A stretch of 64,000 nucleotides of DNA from Acinetobacter indicus CIP 110367. GTDB lineage: Bacteria > Pseudomonadota > Gammaproteobacteria > Pseudomonadales > Moraxellaceae. The position numbers were made by a program, and so were the translations under genes. The stretch covers positions 310,001-374,000 of the forward strand of contig NZ_KI530755.1 of NCBI RefSeq assembly GCF_000488255.1, given 5' to 3'. The notes below the pieces were generated by a model that worked only from the letters and a program-made list of their open reading frames with translations, was not told where the DNA came from and did not search any database. This document shows positions 36,806-46,968 of the stretch, one piece after another. Numbering within the stretch: the first letter of the stretch is position 1; every line of letters begins with the position of its first letter.

Positions 36806-37558
36806 ATGGCGTCGCATTTAAAAGTACATTATTTTCAGCATATTGCTGGTGAAGGATTTGGAAGTTGTTATACGCATTTAAAACGGTTAAATGCAGAGAT
36901 CAGTGCCACAGAATTTTTTGCCTTGCCGGTTGATTCAGCACTGGATATTGAAGCGCTGCCGCAGATCGATGAGGTCGATTTGTTAATTGTCATGGGCGGC
37001 ACCATGAGCGTTAATGATGAAGCCAATTTCCCCTGGTTAAAAATGGAAAAACGCTGGCTCAGGCGTTATTTGGCCATGGGAAAACCGGCCATTGGTCTGT
37101 GTCTGGGTGGGCAACTGATCGCCAATGCGCTGGGCGCGGCCGTCAGTCGCAATCCTGTACAGGAGCTGGGCTGGCACGAGGTACGCAAGGTTAGTCATGT
37201 GCCACCAGACTATTTTCAGTTGCCGGAGCAGTTTAATGTCATGCAGTGGCATAGCGAAAGCTTTGAAATCCCCAAAGGAGCTGTGCATCTGGCCGAAAAT
37301 GATGCCTGTCGCAATCAGATGTATCAGATTGGCAAAAATGTACTGGGCTTTCAGTTTCACCCGGAAACCACGCCAGAAAGCCTGCAATTATTCCTGGAAG
37401 ATGAAGAAGAGCTGGCCCTGTTTCAGGGACCTTATGTGCAATCGGTAGAGCAGCTGCAGCGCGCCAATAAAAATAAATTTATTCAAGGAAATCAGATATT
37501 AAATCAGGCGATAGATTATGTGTTACAGCAAACTGCAGCGCAGCGGCGGGCTGTATAA
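36806..37558 (+). CDS. Class I glutamine amidotransferase-like protein
   Basis: A 250-residue stand-alone GATase domain. The nucleophile elbow is AIGLCLGGQLIANALGA and the His-Glu pair is in GFQFHPETTPESLQLF. VDLLIVMGGTMSV is the oxyanion-strand region. It resembles GMP-synthase-like amidotransferases that lack a fused synthetase. Possible roles include deglutamylation or an amidotransfer with an unknown partner. No obvious partner is adjacent: metC is divergent, and the S10 operon follows with its own promoter. Confidence 0.85.
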   Translation: MASHLKVHYFQHIAGEGFGSCYTHLKRLNAEISATEFFALPVDSALDIEALPQIDEVDLLIVMGGTMSVNDEANFPWLKMEKRWLRRYLAMGKPAIGLCLGGQLIANALGAAVSRNPVQELGWHEVRKVSHVPPDYFQLPEQFNVMQWHSESFEIPKGAVHLAENDACRNQMYQIGKNVLGFQFHPETTPESLQLFLEDEEELALFQGPYVQSVEQLQRANKNKFIQGNQILNQAIDYVLQQTAAQRRAV

Positions 37559-37618
37559 TTATTAAACAATTGATTTGTCGAAATATTTGAAAAATGATGT
37601 AAAAAGCCACAAAAGGAT

Positions 37619-37647
37619 TTGCTTATGCATTAAACAATCGTTATAAT
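37619..37647 (+). promoter_or_regulatory. Promoter of the S10 ribosomal operon
   Basis: TTGCTT, 17 bases, then a perfect TATAAT at 37642-37647. The start near 37654 leaves a leader of about 170 bases before rpsJ. Confidence 0.6.
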
Positions 37648-37653
37648 GGGCGA

Positions 37654-37824
37654 CCCTTTGATATTAAGGGGGTTAACCGCGAAGAAAGTGGTTAACTATC
37701 GTTACAGTCGTGGCATCGATCACGACCTTAGTGATATTTCACTGCTCTTGACACTTGCCTTTATTAGTGGGGTGAGATGCGTCAAGAGTGATTCTTTATA
37801 TATTTTGGCTTGGAGTTAACTGGT
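37654..37824 (+). promoter_or_regulatory. Structured S10-operon leader
   Basis: Four hairpins are visible in order: CCCTT/AAGGG (37654-37670), GTTAACC with GGTTAAC (37672-37696), GTCGTG/CACGAC (37707-37726) and CTCTTGAC/GTCAAGAG (37745-37788). In E. coli the S10 leader binds L4, which represses transcription and translation of the operon. A similar role here is likely by position but is not proven by sequence likeness. Confidence 0.55.
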
Positions 37825-38136
37825 ATGTCTAACCAGAGAATTCGTATCCGTCTTAAGTCTTTTGATCACCGTTTAATTGATCAATCTGCTCAAGAGATCG
37901 TAGAAACCGCTAAGCGTACTGGCGCACAAGTGTGTGGTCCAATCCCGATGCCTACTCGCATCGAACGCTTCAACGTTCTTACATCACCGCACGTTTACAA
38001 AGATGCGCGTGACCAATATGAGATCCGCACTTACAAACGTTTGATCGATATCGTTCAACCTACAGACAAAACTGTAGATGCATTGATGAAATTAGATCTT
38101 GCAGCTGGTGTTGATGTTCAGATCGCATTGGGTTAA
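37825..38136 (+). CDS. rpsJ: 30S ribosomal protein S10
   Basis: uS10, 103 residues, starting [19 protein letters not shown]. It sits in the 30S head and also acts as NusE in transcription antitermination. The frame is open from a TTG at 37810, but ATG 37825 with GGAG about nine bases before is the true start. First gene of the S10 operon, 59 bases before rplC. Confidence 0.98.
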   Translation: MSNQRIRIRLKSFDHRLIDQSAQEIVETAKRTGAQVCGPIPMPTRIERFNVLTSPHVYKDARDQYEIRTYKRLIDIVQPTDKTVDALMKLDLAAGVDVQIALG

Positions 38137-38195
38137 GGCTTTCGGTTAATTAACGCTCTAAGTTAATTAAGCCGCTTTTTTAGAGGTTTATGCAC

Positions 38196-38834
38196 ATGGC
38201 TATTGGTTTAGTCGGTCGCAAGTGCGGTATGACCCGTATCTTTACAGATGCTGGTGTTTCTGTACCTGTTACAGTGATTGAGGTTGATCCTAACCGCATC
38301 ACACAAATCAAAACGCTTGAAACTGATGGTTATCAAGCGATTCAAATCACTACTGGTGAACGTCGCGAATCTCGCGTAACTAACGCTCAGAAAGGTCACT
38401 TTGCGAAAGCGGGTGTTGCTGCTGGTCGTCTGGTTCAAGAATTCCGCGTTACAGAAGCTGAGCTTGAAGGTCGTGAAGTTGGTGGTACGCTTACTGTAGA
38501 TTTGTTCACAGTTGGTCAAATCGTTGACGTAACTGGCACATCTAAAGGTAAAGGTTTCCAAGGTGGTGTTAAGCGTTGGAACTTCCGTACTCAAGACGCT
38601 ACTCACGGTAACTCTGTTTCTCACCGTGTTCTAGGTTCTACAGGTCAAAACCAGACTCCTGGTCGCGTATTCAAAGGCAAAAAAATGGCTGGCCATTTAG
38701 GTGCTGAACGCGTAACTACACAGGGTCTTGAAATCGTTGCAATCGACACAGAGCGTTCAGTTCTAGTTGTTAAAGGCGCGGTTCCTGGTGCTACTGGTGG
38801 CGACGTAACTGTTCGTCCTACTATCAAGGCCTGA
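38196..38834 (+). CDS. rplC: 50S ribosomal protein L3
   Basis: uL3, 212 residues, an early assembly protein reaching the peptidyl-transferase centre. [18 protein letters not shown] and the loop [14 protein letters not shown] are conserved. Two ATGs are close; GAGG is three bases before 38190 but nine before 38196, so 38196 is chosen. The loop carries the Gln that is methylated by PrmB in many gammaproteobacteria ([19 protein letters not shown]). Confidence 0.98.
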   Translation: MAIGLVGRKCGMTRIFTDAGVSVPVTVIEVDPNRITQIKTLETDGYQAIQITTGERRESRVTNAQKGHFAKAGVAAGRLVQEFRVTEAELEGREVGGTLTVDLFTVGQIVDVTGTSKGKGFQGGVKRWNFRTQDATHGNSVSHRVLGSTGQNQTPGRVFKGKKMAGHLGAERVTTQGLEIVAIDTERSVLVVKGAVPGATGGDVTVRPTIKA

Positions 38835-38845
38835 GGGGAAATAAC

Positions 38846-39448
38846 GTGAATTTAAAAACTGTTTCCGGCTCTGCTGTTGAATTGTCTGAAGTAGCTTTCG
38901 GCCGTGAATTTAACGAAGCGCTTGTACACCAAGTTGTTACAGCTTACTTAGCTGGTGGTCGTCAAGGTTCTAAAGCTCAGAAGTCACGTGCAGACGTTTC
39001 TGGCGGTGGTAAAAAACCATTCCGTCAAAAAGGTACTGGCCGCGCTCGTGCTGGTTCTATTCGTAGCCCAATCTGGGTTGGCGGTGGTAAAACTTTTGCT
39101 GCTCGTCCACAAGACTGGTCTCAAAAAGTGAACCGTAAGATGTACCGCGGTGCAATGCAATGTATCTTAGCTGAACTTGTTCGCCAAGATCGTCTTGTAT
39201 TAGTTGAAGAGTTTGCTGTTGAAGCGCCTAAAACTAAAGCATTGCTTGCAAAACTGAACGACTTGAATGCAACTCGCGCATTGATCGTTACTGAAGCTGT
39301 AGATGAGAATCTATACCTTGCAGCTCGCAACCTTCCACACGTTGATGTGGTTGACGCTACTGCAATCGATCCTGTTAGCTTGATCGCGTTCGATAAAGTT
39401 GTAATGTCTGTTGCTGCTGCTAAGAAAATTGAGGTAGAACTCGGATGA
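38846..39448 (+). CDS. rplD: 50S ribosomal protein L4
   Basis: uL4, 200 residues, lines the peptide exit tunnel through its extended loop ([20 protein letters not shown]), a place for macrolide-resistance changes. In E. coli it represses the S10 operon. The start is a GTG at 38846 with GAGGGGA upstream. The stop overlaps rplW by four bases. Confidence 0.98.
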   Translation: MNLKTVSGSAVELSEVAFGREFNEALVHQVVTAYLAGGRQGSKAQKSRADVSGGGKKPFRQKGTGRARAGSIRSPIWVGGGKTFAARPQDWSQKVNRKMYRGAMQCILAELVRQDRLVLVEEFAVEAPKTKALLAKLNDLNATRALIVTEAVDENLYLAARNLPHVDVVDATAIDPVSLIAFDKVVMSVAAAKKIEVELG

Positions 39449-39765
39449 ACAACGAACGTTTATATCAAGTCCTACAAGGACCTGTATTCTCAGAAAAAGC
39501 ACAAGTTTTAGGTGAAACTGCTGGTGTTCAAGTGTTCAAGGTTGCATTAAATGCAAACAAGCTTGAAATCAAAAAAGCAGTGGAACAATTATTTGGTGTA
39601 GAAGTTGTTAAAGTTAACACGACTATCACTAAAGGTAAGACTAAACGCTTTGGTAAAACTATCGGACGTCGTTCTGATGTTAAAAAAGCATACGTCACCC
39701 TGAAAGCTGGCCAAGATGTTGAAATGGCTGACTTGGGCGATACCGCTGAAACCGCAGCGGAATAA
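39445..39765 (+). CDS. rplW: 50S ribosomal protein L23
   Basis: uL23, 106 residues, at the tunnel exit where trigger factor and SRP dock. [19 protein letters not shown] and [21 protein letters not shown] are family features. ATGA overlap with rplD indicates coupled translation. The acidic tail [10 protein letters not shown] is slightly longer than in E. coli. Confidence 0.97.
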   Translation: MNNERLYQVLQGPVFSEKAQVLGETAGVQVFKVALNANKLEIKKAVEQLFGVEVVKVNTTITKGKTKRFGKTIGRRSDVKKAYVTLKAGQDVEMADLGDTAETAAE

Positions 39766-39776
39766 GGACGAAAATT

Positions 39777-40601
39777 ATGCCTATTCAAAAATGTAAGCCA
39801 ACGTCTCCAGGACGTCGCTTTGTAGAGAAAGTGGTTCATGATCACCTTCACAAAGGCGCGCCATATGCTCCGTTGGTAGAAGCTAAAAAACGTACTGGTG
39901 GTCGTAACAACAACGGTCACATTACGACTCGTCACGTTGGTGGTGGCCACAAACAGCACTACCGTATCGTTGACTTCAAACGTAACAAAGACGGCATTCC
40001 TGCTGTAGTTGAGCGTATTGAATACGATCCTAACCGTACTGCACACATCGCACTGCTGAAGTATGCTGACGGTGAGCGTCGTTATATTATTGCGCCTAAA
40101 GGCTTACGTGCTGGTGATAAAGTACAGTCTGGTAACGATGCTCCAATTCGTCCAGGTAACTGCTTGCCACTTCGCAACATGCCTATCGGTTCTACTCTTC
40201 ACAACATCGAACTTAAAATCGGTAAAGGCGCGCAGTTAGCTCGTTCAGCTGGTACTTCAGTTCAGTTGTTGGGGCGTGACGGTTCTTACGCTATCGTTCG
40301 TTTACGTTCTGGTGAAATGCGTAAAGTACACGTTGAATGTCGTGCTGTATTGGGTGAAGTTTCTAACTCAGAAAGCAACTTGCGTTCACTTGGTAAAGCA
40401 GGTGCTTCACGCTGGCGTGGCGTTCGTCCTACCGTACGTGGTATGGCGATGAACCCGGTTGACCACCCACACGGTGGTGGTGAAGGGCGTAACAAAGGTA
40501 TTCAACCTGTAAGCCCATGGGGTCAAAAAGCTAAAGGGTACAAGACACGTACCAACAAGCGTACGACTAAGATGATTATTCGCGACCGTCGCGTTAAGTA
40601 A
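39777..40601 (+). CDS. rplB: 50S ribosomal protein L2
   Basis: uL2, 274 residues, one of the most conserved ribosomal proteins, bridging subunits and supporting peptidyl transfer. Visible are [20 protein letters not shown], the conserved [14 protein letters not shown] with the key His, and the C-terminal [17 protein letters not shown]. Spaced 11 bases after rplW. Confidence 0.98.
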   Translation: MPIQKCKPTSPGRRFVEKVVHDHLHKGAPYAPLVEAKKRTGGRNNNGHITTRHVGGGHKQHYRIVDFKRNKDGIPAVVERIEYDPNRTAHIALLKYADGERRYIIAPKGLRAGDKVQSGNDAPIRPGNCLPLRNMPIGSTLHNIELKIGKGAQLARSAGTSVQLLGRDGSYAIVRLRSGEMRKVHVECRAVLGEVSNSESNLRSLGKAGASRWRGVRPTVRGMAMNPVDHPHGGGEGRNKGIQPVSPWGQKAKGYKTRTNKRTTKMIIRDRRVK

Positions 40602-40621
40602 CAAGTAAAGGAATCTGACTA

Positions 40622-40897
40622 ATGCCTCGTTCATTGAAAAAAGGCCCATTCGTCGATGCGCACTTGTTCGCTAAGGTTGAAGCGGCTGTTGCGAGCAACT
40701 CTCGTAAGCCGATCAAAACTTGGTCGCGTCGTTCGATGATTCTTCCGGATTTTGTTGGTCTAACAATTTCTGTACACAATGGTCGTAACCACGTTCCAGT
40801 AATCGTTACTGAACACATGGTTGGCCATAAACTAGGTGAATTCGCGCCAACTCGTACCTATCGTGGTCACGGTGTTGACAAGAAGTCTAAACGTTAA
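40622..40897 (+). CDS. rpsS: 30S ribosomal protein S19
   Basis: uS19, 91 residues, forms a head complex with S13 and contacts t[33 protein letters not shown] and [16 protein letters not shown] are diagnostic. Twenty bases after rplB and eight before rplV. Confidence 0.98.
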
Positions 40898-40905
40898 TAG
40901 GTGCT

Positions 40906-41238
40906 ATGATGGAAGTAACTGCTAAATTACGCGGTGCCGCTATCTCGGCACAAAAGGCACGTTTGGTTGCAGACCTTATTCGCGGCAAATCTGTTGCGCA
41001 TGCGCTTAACATCCTGAACTTCAGCAACAAGAAAGCTGCTGTACTGGTTAAAAAAGCGTTGGAATCTGCAATTGCAAATGCTGAACACAATAACAGTTTA
41101 GATGTAGACGACCTTAAAGTTTCTACGATCTACGTTGATGAAGGCATGAGCCTGAAACGTATTATGCCACGTGCTAAAGGCCGTGCAGATCGTATTACTA
41201 AGCGTACTTGTCACATCACCGTTAAGGTAGGGGTTTGA
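40906..41238 (+). CDS. rplV: 50S ribosomal protein L22
   Basis: uL22, 110 residues, whose beta hairpin ([18 protein letters not shown]) lines the exit tunnel. The gene begins ATGATG, so the first Met may be 40906 or 40909; both give the same protein but for one residue. The stop is one base before rpsC. Confidence 0.97.
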
Positions 41239-41239
41239 T

Positions 41240-41992
41240 ATGGGTCAGAAGGTTCATCCAATCGGTATCCGCCTAGGTGTTGTGAAACGTCATAACGCTA
41301 ACTGGTATGCGAATCCGAAACAATACGCTGAATACTTGCTTAAAGACCTTCAAGTTCGTGAGTTTTTAACTAAAAAACTTAAGAACGCAATGGTAAGCAA
41401 TATTCTTATCGAACGTCCGACAGGCGCTGCTAAAGTAACTATTAGCACTGCTCGTCCTGGTATCGTTATCGGTAAAAAAGGCGAAGACATTGAGAAATTA
41501 CAGCGCGAACTTACCAACATTATGGGTGTTCCAGCGCAAGTAAGCATCAACGAAATCGATCGTCCAGACTTAGACGCACGTCTGGTTGCTGAAGCAATCG
41601 CTTCTCAATTAGAAAAGCGTGTAATGTTCCGTCGTGCTATGAAGCGTGCGGTTCAAAACACTATGCGTGCTGGTGCCAAAGGTATCAAAGTTGAAGTTTC
41701 TGGCCGTTTAGGCGGTGCTGAGATCGCTCGTACAGAATGGTATCGTGAAGGTCGTGTACCTCTACATACACTTCGTGCGGACATCGACTACGCGACTATG
41801 CGTGCTGAAACGACTTACGGTACGATTGGTGTTAAAGTTTGGATCTTCCGTGGTGAGATCTTGGGCGGCATGAAACAAGTCATGAACCCAGCTCCAGCTG
41901 AAGAACGTCCAGCTAAACGCGGTCGCGGTCGTGGTGAAGGTCAAGAGCGTCGTGGTCGTCGCAATGATCGTTCTGCTGAAAAAGGAGAATAA
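41240..41992 (+). CDS. rpsC: 30S ribosomal protein S3
   Basis: uS3, 250 residues, part of the mRNA entry channel with helicase activity. The KH domain motif [13 protein letters not shown] is visible, as is [13 protein letters not shown] at the start. The C-terminal ~35 residues ([18 protein letters not shown]...) are longer and more Arg/Gly-rich than in E. coli (233 residues). Confidence 0.98.
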   Translation: MGQKVHPIGIRLGVVKRHNANWYANPKQYAEYLLKDLQVREFLTKKLKNAMVSNILIERPTGAAKVTISTARPGIVIGKKGEDIEKLQRELTNIMGVPAQVSINEIDRPDLDARLVAEAIASQLEKRVMFRRAMKRAVQNTMRAGAKGIKVEVSGRLGGAEIARTEWYREGRVPLHTLRADIDYATMRAETTYGTIGVKVWIFRGEILGGMKQVMNPAPAEERPAKRGRGRGEGQERRGRRNDRSAEKGE

Positions 41993-41995
41993 TCC

Positions 41996-42409
41996 ATGTT
42001 GCAACCTAAACGTACTAAGTTCCGTAAGGTTCAAAAAGGCCGTAACACTGGTCTAGCGCACCGTGGTAGCACTGTATCTTTCGGTTCTATCGCACTTAAA
42101 GCGACTGAACGTGGTCGTATGACTGCGCGTCAGATCGAAGCTGCGCGTCGTACAATCAGCCGTCGTGTTAAACGTGGTGGTAAGATCTTTATCCGTGTAT
42201 TCCCGGACAAACCAATTACTGAAAAACCATTAGAAGTTCGTATGGGTAACGGTAAAGGTAACGTGGAATACTGGGTTTGCGAAATCAAACCAGGTAAGAT
42301 CCTGTACGAAATGGAAGGTGTGAACGATGAATTAGCAACTGAAGCATTCAAGCTTGCTGCTGCTAAACTTCCGTTTAAAACCACTATCGTGACTCGGACG
42401 GTAATGTAA
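41996..42409 (+). CDS. rplP: 50S ribosomal protein L16
   Basis: uL16, 137 residues, organises the A-site region of the large subunit. [17 protein letters not shown] and the conserved [18 protein letters not shown] are present. The last base of its stop forms the first base of the rpmC ATG. Confidence 0.98.
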   Translation: MLQPKRTKFRKVQKGRNTGLAHRGSTVSFGSIALKATERGRMTARQIEAARRTISRRVKRGGKIFIRVFPDKPITEKPLEVRMGNGKGNVEYWVCEIKPGKILYEMEGVNDELATEAFKLAAAKLPFKTTIVTRTVM

Positions 42410-42606
42410 TGAAAACTAAAGATCTACGTGAAAAGTCGGTAGAAGAGTTGAAAGCTTTGCTTGATGAGCAACAGCTTAACCAATTCCGTCTTCGTATGGC
42501 GAAAGCAACTGGTCAATTGGGCAAATCGCACGAAGTGCAAGTCGCTCGTAAAACTATTGCTCGTATTAAGACACTCCTTACCGAAAAACAGGGGAACGGA
42601 CAATGA
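42409..42606 (+). CDS. rpmC: 50S ribosomal protein L29
   Basis: uL29, 65 residues, a helical hairpin near the tunnel exit next to L23. [20 protein letters not shown] and [15 protein letters not shown] fit. It overlaps rplP by one base and rpsQ by four. Confidence 0.97.
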
Positions 42607-42860
42607 GTGATAAAACAGTCCGCACGTTAACCGGCAAAGTCGTAAGCGACAAAATGGACAAGTCTATTGTTGTGCTTATTGAACGTCGTGTTCAACACCC
42701 GTTGTATGGCAAATCAATCCGCCGTTCAACAAAATTACATGCTCATGATGAGAACAATACCGCTAAAATCGGTGATGTTGTAACCATCAAAGAAAGCCGC
42801 CCAATTTCTAAAACTAAGTCTTGGACTCTAGTTGAAGTTGTTGAAGCAGCTGCTGAGTAA
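42603..42860 (+). CDS. rpsQ: 30S ribosomal protein S17
   Basis: uS17, 85 residues, OB-fold primary 16S-binding protein. [20 protein letters not shown] and [15 protein letters not shown] are family features. Last gene before the 91-base hairpin gap that separates the S10 block from the spc block. Confidence 0.98.
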   Translation: MSDKTVRTLTGKVVSDKMDKSIVVLIERRVQHPLYGKSIRRSTKLHAHDENNTAKIGDVVTIKESRPISKTKSWTLVEVVEAAAE

Positions 42861-42874
42861 TTAACGTTCTTGTT

Positions 42875-42932
42875 GCATCATCGGTCAATTTCGAGTACTC
42901 TTTGAGCCTTTCGAAATTGTGACCGGTGATGC
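42875..42932 (+). promoter_or_regulatory. Long hairpin in the rpsQ-rplN gap
   Basis: A 20-base left arm at 42875-42894 pairs with 42911-42932 with one two-base bulge and a mismatch, around a 16-base loop. There is no U-tract behind it, so a terminator is unlikely. Position at the S10/spc boundary, just before the rplN ribosome-binding site, suggests mRNA processing, pausing or feedback control (inference). Confidence 0.7.
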
Positions 42933-42951
42933 TCGGTTTTGGAGTAGGGCA

Positions 42952-43320
42952 ATGATTCAAACCGAAACGATGCTCGACGTAGCAGACAACAGTGGTGCTC
43001 GCCGCGTACAATGTATTAAAGTACTTGGTGGTTCACATCGTCGTTATGCTTCTGTTGGCGACATTATTAAAGTTACTGTAAAAGAAGCAATTCCACGCGC
43101 ACGTGTTAAAAAAGGTGACGTGATGAATGCTGTAGTTGTACGTACAAAATTCGGTATCCGTCGTCCAGATGGTTCTGTGATTCGTTTCGACGATAACGCA
43201 GCCGTTATTTTGAACAACAACAAAGCGCCGATTGCTACTCGTATTTTCGGACCAGTGACTCGTGAACTTCGTACTGAACAGTTCATGAAAATTATTTCAT
43301 TGGCTCCTGAAGTTCTATAA
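42952..43320 (+). CDS. rplN: 50S ribosomal protein L14
   Basis: uL14, 122 residues, at the subunit interface and the silencing-factor RsfS site. [24 protein letters not shown] is diagnostic. The open frame extends to 42919 inside the hairpin, but the ATG at 42952 with GGAG upstream is the standard start. Confidence 0.98.
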
Positions 43321-43329
43321 GAGGCAATC

Positions 43330-43647
43330 ATGGCTAAGATTAAAAAAGGCGATCAAGTAATCGTGATCGCAGGTAAAGAAAAAGGCAAACAGGGTACTGT
43401 TTTGTCAGTTTCTAATGACCGCGTTAAGGTTGAAGGCCTTAACCTGGTTAAGAAGCATCAAAAGCCGAACCGTGTTACTGGCGCTGAAGGCGGCATCGTA
43501 ACTCAGGAAGCTTCGCTTCATATTTCAAACGTGGCAATTTTTAATGCTACAACCCAAAAGGCTGACCGTGTTGGTTACCAAACGATTGACGGCGTGAAAA
43601 CTCGCGTTTACAAATCAAATGGTGAATCAGTGGCGGTAGCGAAGTAA
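43330..43647 (+). CDS. rplX: 50S ribosomal protein L24
   Basis: uL24, 105 residues, assembly initiator with a KOW motif ([20 protein letters not shown]). Nine bases after rplN, sixteen before rplE. Confidence 0.97.
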   Translation: MAKIKKGDQVIVIAGKEKGKQGTVLSVSNDRVKVEGLNLVKKHQKPNRVTGAEGGIVTQEASLHISNVAIFNATTQKADRVGYQTIDGVKTRVYKSNGESVAVAK

Positions 43648-43663
43648 TAGGTTGAAATAGGCA

Positions 43664-44200
43664 ATGGCCAGACTTAAAACACGTTACAACGACGAACTTA
43701 AAGCTCAATTACAAGAACAATTGGGCATTAAGAATGTGATGGAGATCCCTCGCATCACTAAAATCACTATCAACATGGGTGTTGGTGCAGCTGCTGCTGA
43801 CAAGAAACTCCTTGATGGTGCTCTTTCTGATATGCAAGCTATCGCTGGTCAAAAACCAGTTCTTACGTTAGCTCGTAAATCTATCGCAGGTTTTAAAATC
43901 CGTGATGGTTGGCCGATTGGTTGTAAAGTTACTTTACGCGGCGAACGCATGTACGAATTCTTAGACCGTTTGATCTCTATCGCGATCCCTCGTATCCGTG
44001 ACTTCCGTGGTTTCTCTGCGAAATCATTTGATGGTCGTGGTAACTACTCTATGGGTCTTAAAGAACAAATCGTTTTCCCTGAAATCGATTTCGATAAGAT
44101 TGATCGTATTCGTGGTATGGATATTACCATCACTACGACTGCTCGCACCGATGACGAAGGCCGTGCGCTTATGCGTGCATTCGGCTTCCCGTTCAAATAA
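43664..44200 (+). CDS. rplE: 50S ribosomal protein L5
   Basis: uL5, 178 residues, binds 5S rRNA and contacts P-site t[38 protein letters not shown] and [21 protein letters not shown] are conserved. Confidence 0.98.
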   Translation: MARLKTRYNDELKAQLQEQLGIKNVMEIPRITKITINMGVGAAAADKKLLDGALSDMQAIAGQKPVLTLARKSIAGFKIRDGWPIGCKVTLRGERMYEFLDRLISIAIPRIRDFRGFSAKSFDGRGNYSMGLKEQIVFPEIDFDKIDRIRGMDITITTTARTDDEGRALMRAFGFPFK

Positions 44201-44209
44201 GAGGTCGAT

Positions 44210-44515
44210 ATGGCTAAGAAAAGTATGATTAATCGCGAATTGAAACGCGAAGCTACTGTTGCTAAATACGCTGCAAAACGTGCTGAATTAAAAGCTGTTA
44301 TTGCAAACGTAAATGCAAGCGACGAAGAGCGTTTCGAAGCGATGATGAAGTTACAAGCATTACCACGTAATGCGTCTCCAGTGCGTCTTCGTAACCGTTG
44401 TGGTTTAACTGGTCGTCCTCATGGTTACTTCCGTAAGTTCGGTTTAAGCCGTAACAAATTACGTGACACAGTAATGCAAGGTGATGTACCTGGCGTTGTT
44501 AAGGCAAGCTGGTAA
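44210..44515 (+). CDS. rpsN: 30S ribosomal protein S14
   Basis: uS14, 101 residues. It is the zinc-free long form: the region [20 protein letters not shown] has one cysteine and no CxxC pair, as in E. coli. It is in the 30S head next to S3 and S10. Confidence 0.98.
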   Translation: MAKKSMINRELKREATVAKYAAKRAELKAVIANVNASDEERFEAMMKLQALPRNASPVRLRNRCGLTGRPHGYFRKFGLSRNKLRDTVMQGDVPGVVKASW

Positions 44516-44527
44516 GGAGCGACTAGA

Positions 44528-44923
44528 ATGAGTATGCAAGATACCGTTGCCGACATGTTAACTCGTGTTCGTAACGCACAAATGGCGAAGAAACAAACTG
44601 TTTCTATGCCTAACTCTAAGTTGAAAGTTGCGATTGCAAACGTACTTCAACAAGAAGGTTACATTGCCAATGTAGAAGTTGCTGACGTTGAAGGCAAAGC
44701 AACTCTTACTTTGACATTAAAGTATTTCGAAGGCAAACCAGTTATCGAAACTGTGAAACGCGTAAGCCGTCCTGGTCTACGTCAGTATCGCGGTAAAGAT
44801 GCACTTCCAAGCGTTAAGCAAGGTTTAGGTATTGCAATTGTTTCTACAAGCAAAGGCATCATGACTGATCGCGCTGCACGTGCTGCGGGCGTTGGTGGTG
44901 AAGTTATTGCTTTTGTTTCTTAA
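44528..44923 (+). CDS. rpsH: 30S ribosomal protein S8
   Basis: uS8, 131 residues, central 16S binder. In E. coli S8 represses the spc operon by binding the rplE mRNA start. [31 protein letters not shown] and [21 protein letters not shown] are diagnostic. No copy of the S8 target was confirmed by eye. Confidence 0.98.
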   Translation: MSMQDTVADMLTRVRNAQMAKKQTVSMPNSKLKVAIANVLQQEGYIANVEVADVEGKATLTLTLKYFEGKPVIETVKRVSRPGLRQYRGKDALPSVKQGLGIAIVSTSKGIMTDRAARAAGVGGEVIAFVS

Positions 44924-44936
44924 TAGGTGATTCCTC

Positions 44937-45470
44937 ATGTCTCGTGTGGCTAAAGCCCCAGTAACTGTACCTAACGGTGTAACAGTTACTCAGAACGGCC
45001 GGCAGGTCGAAGTGAAAGGCAGCAAAGGTACATTGTCTTTCAACCTGCATGCGCTGGTCGAGCTAAAACAGGAAGATGGTACTCTTCAAGTTGCTCCAGT
45101 AAAAGAGTCGAAAGACGCTTGGATGCAAGCTGGTACTGCTCGCGCTGTATTAAACAACCTTGTAAAAGGTGTGAACGAAGGTTTCGAACGTAAGTTACAA
45201 CTGATTGGTGTTGGTTATAAAGCTGCGGTTAAAGGTACTGTTGTTAACCTTAACCTTGGTTTCTCTCATCCAATCGATTACAGCCTTCCTGAAGGTGTAA
45301 CTGCAGAAACTCCTACTGCAACTGAAATCATCCTGAAATCTGCTAACAAGCAATTATTAGGTCAGGTAGCAGCTGAGATCCGTGGTTACCGTCCACCAGA
45401 GCCATATAAAGGTAAAGGTGTTCGTTATTCTGACGAAGTTGTACTTCGTAAAGAAGCTAAGAAGAAATAA
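44937..45470 (+). CDS. rplF: 50S ribosomal protein L6
   Basis: uL6, 177 residues, near the factor-binding site. [17 protein letters not shown] and the C-terminal [17 protein letters not shown] are conserved. Thirteen bases after rpsH. Confidence 0.98.
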   Translation: MSRVAKAPVTVPNGVTVTQNGRQVEVKGSKGTLSFNLHALVELKQEDGTLQVAPVKESKDAWMQAGTARAVLNNLVKGVNEGFERKLQLIGVGYKAAVKGTVVNLNLGFSHPIDYSLPEGVTAETPTATEIILKSANKQLLGQVAAEIRGYRPPEPYKGKGVRYSDEVVLRKEAKKK

Positions 45471-45484
45471 GGCGCGAGGTTCTT

Positions 45485-45835
45485 ATGAACGAAAAGAAAC
45501 AATCCCGTTTGCGTCGTGCGAAAAGCACACGCTTGCACATCCGTGCATTGGGTGCGACTCGTTTGTGTGTAAACCGCACTCCGCGTCACATCTATGCTCA
45601 AGTTATCTCAGCAGATGGTGGCAAAGTTTTAGCGCAAGCTTCTACTTTAGATGCTACTTTACGTGCTGGTACAACTGGTAACGTTGAAGCTGCCAAGAAA
45701 GTTGGTGCTTTAATCGCAGAACGTGCGAAAGCAGCTGGTGTAACTAAAGTTGCATTTGACCGTTCTGGTTTTAAATATCATGGTCGTATCAAAGCCTTGG
45801 CTGATGCTGCTCGTGAAAACGGCTTGGAGTTCTAA
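45485..45835 (+). CDS. rplR: 50S ribosomal protein L18
   Basis: uL18, 116 residues, 5S rRNA binder. A basic N-terminus ([16 protein letters not shown]) and [20 protein letters not shown] are typical. Two bases before rpsE. Confidence 0.98.
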   Translation: MNEKKQSRLRRAKSTRLHIRALGATRLCVNRTPRHIYAQVISADGGKVLAQASTLDATLRAGTTGNVEAAKKVGALIAERAKAAGVTKVAFDRSGFKYHGRIKALADAARENGLEF

Positions 45836-45837
45836 TC

Positions 45838-46335
45838 ATGGCTAAAGTTGAACAAAACGAAGGTCTTGTTGAAAAGCTGGTAGCCGTTGATCGTGTTGCC
45901 AAAGTTGTTAAGGGTGGTCGTATCTTCTCTTTCACAGCATTAACTGTTGTGGGTGACGGTAATGGTCGCGTAGGTTTTGGTCGTGGTAAAGCGCGTGAAG
46001 TTCCAGCTGCTATTTCTAAAGCACTTGAAGCTGCTCGTCGCAACATGATTACTGTTGACCTTGTTGACGGTACTGTTCAGCATCCTATTCATGCTCGTCA
46101 CGGTGCAAGCCGCGTTTACATGCAACCTGCTTCTGAAGGTACTGGTGTAATTGCTGGTGGCGCTATGCGTGCAGTTCTAGAGGCTGTTGGCGTGCGTAAC
46201 GTATTAACAAAATGTTATGGCTCTACAAATGCTGCGAACGTAGTAAACGCGACTTTCAACGGTCTGCGTGATATGACTTCTCCTGAGAAAGTCGCTGCGA
46301 AACGTGGTCTGACTGTAGAACAAATTCAAGGGTAA
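45838..46335 (+). CDS. rpsE: 30S ribosomal protein S5
   Basis: uS5, 165 residues, decoding fidelity and mRNA entry. [34 protein letters not shown] and the loop in front of [17 protein letters not shown] are present, including the region where spectinomycin-resistance changes arise. Confidence 0.98.
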   Translation: MAKVEQNEGLVEKLVAVDRVAKVVKGGRIFSFTALTVVGDGNGRVGFGRGKAREVPAAISKALEAARRNMITVDLVDGTVQHPIHARHGASRVYMQPASEGTGVIAGGAMRAVLEAVGVRNVLTKCYGSTNAANVVNATFNGLRDMTSPEKVAAKRGLTVEQIQG

Positions 46336-46341
46336 TCAATC

Positions 46342-46518
46342 ATGAAAACGATTAAAGTTACCCAGACTAAATCTGCATCGCACCGCTTGAAAAATCACAA
46401 GCTTTGCCTGAAAGGTTTAGGTCTGCGTCGTATTGGTCATACTGTAGAAGTGCAAGATACGCCTTCTAACCGTGGTATGATCAACCAAGTCTACTATATG
46501 GTTAGTGTAGAGGAATAA
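46342..46518 (+). CDS. rpmD: 50S ribosomal protein L30
   Basis: uL30, 58 residues, read directly from ATG 46342 to TAA 46516-46518. [20 protein letters not shown] and [20 protein letters not shown] match the bacterial short L30 family. It lies six bases after rpsE and three before rplO, the normal spc-operon place. Confidence 0.97.
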   Translation: MKTIKVTQTKSASHRLKNHKLCLKGLGLRRIGHTVEVQDTPSNRGMINQVYYMVSVEE

Positions 46519-46521
46519 GCC

Positions 46522-46962
46522 ATGACTCTGCGTTTAAATGAACTTGCACCTGCAGAAGGTGCTAAACGTGAAAACCGTCGTCTGGGCCGTGGTATCGGTT
46601 CTGGCGTAGGTAAGACTGGTGGCCGTGGTGTCAAAGGTCAAAAATCACGTAAGAGCGGTGGCGTACGTCCAGGTTTCGAAGGTGGTCAAACTGCGTTATA
46701 TCGTCGTTTACCTAAATTCGGTTTCACTAGCCAAATCGCTTTAAAAACTGCTGAAGTACGTTTATCTGAGCTTGCTAAAGTTGAAGGCGACATCGTTAGC
46801 CTAGAAACTTTAAAAGCGGCGAACGTTGTGCGTAAAGACATGATCCGTGCGCGTATCGTACTTTCTGGTGAAATTACTCGTGCTTTCACTGTTCAAGGTG
46901 TTGCATTGACTAAAGGCGCTAAAGCTGCTGTTGAAGCTGCTGGCGGTAAAGTCGAGGAGTAA
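46522..46962 (+). CDS. rplO: 50S ribosomal protein L15
   Basis: uL15, 146 residues, late assembly protein. The glycine-rich [27 protein letters not shown] and [18 protein letters not shown] are diagnostic. Its 3' end supplies the ribosome-binding site (GAGGAG) of secY. Confidence 0.98.
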   Translation: MTLRLNELAPAEGAKRENRRLGRGIGSGVGKTGGRGVKGQKSRKSGGVRPGFEGGQTALYRRLPKFGFTSQIALKTAEVRLSELAKVEGDIVSLETLKAANVVRKDMIRARIVLSGEITRAFTVQGVALTKGAKAAVEAAGGKVEE

Positions 46963-46968
46963 TCTCCA

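Noticed and set aside
39528-40046. 172-codon minus-strand frame across rplW-rplB
   Set aside because: It is opposite two essential ribosomal genes with strong codon bias, which often creates long antisense frames.
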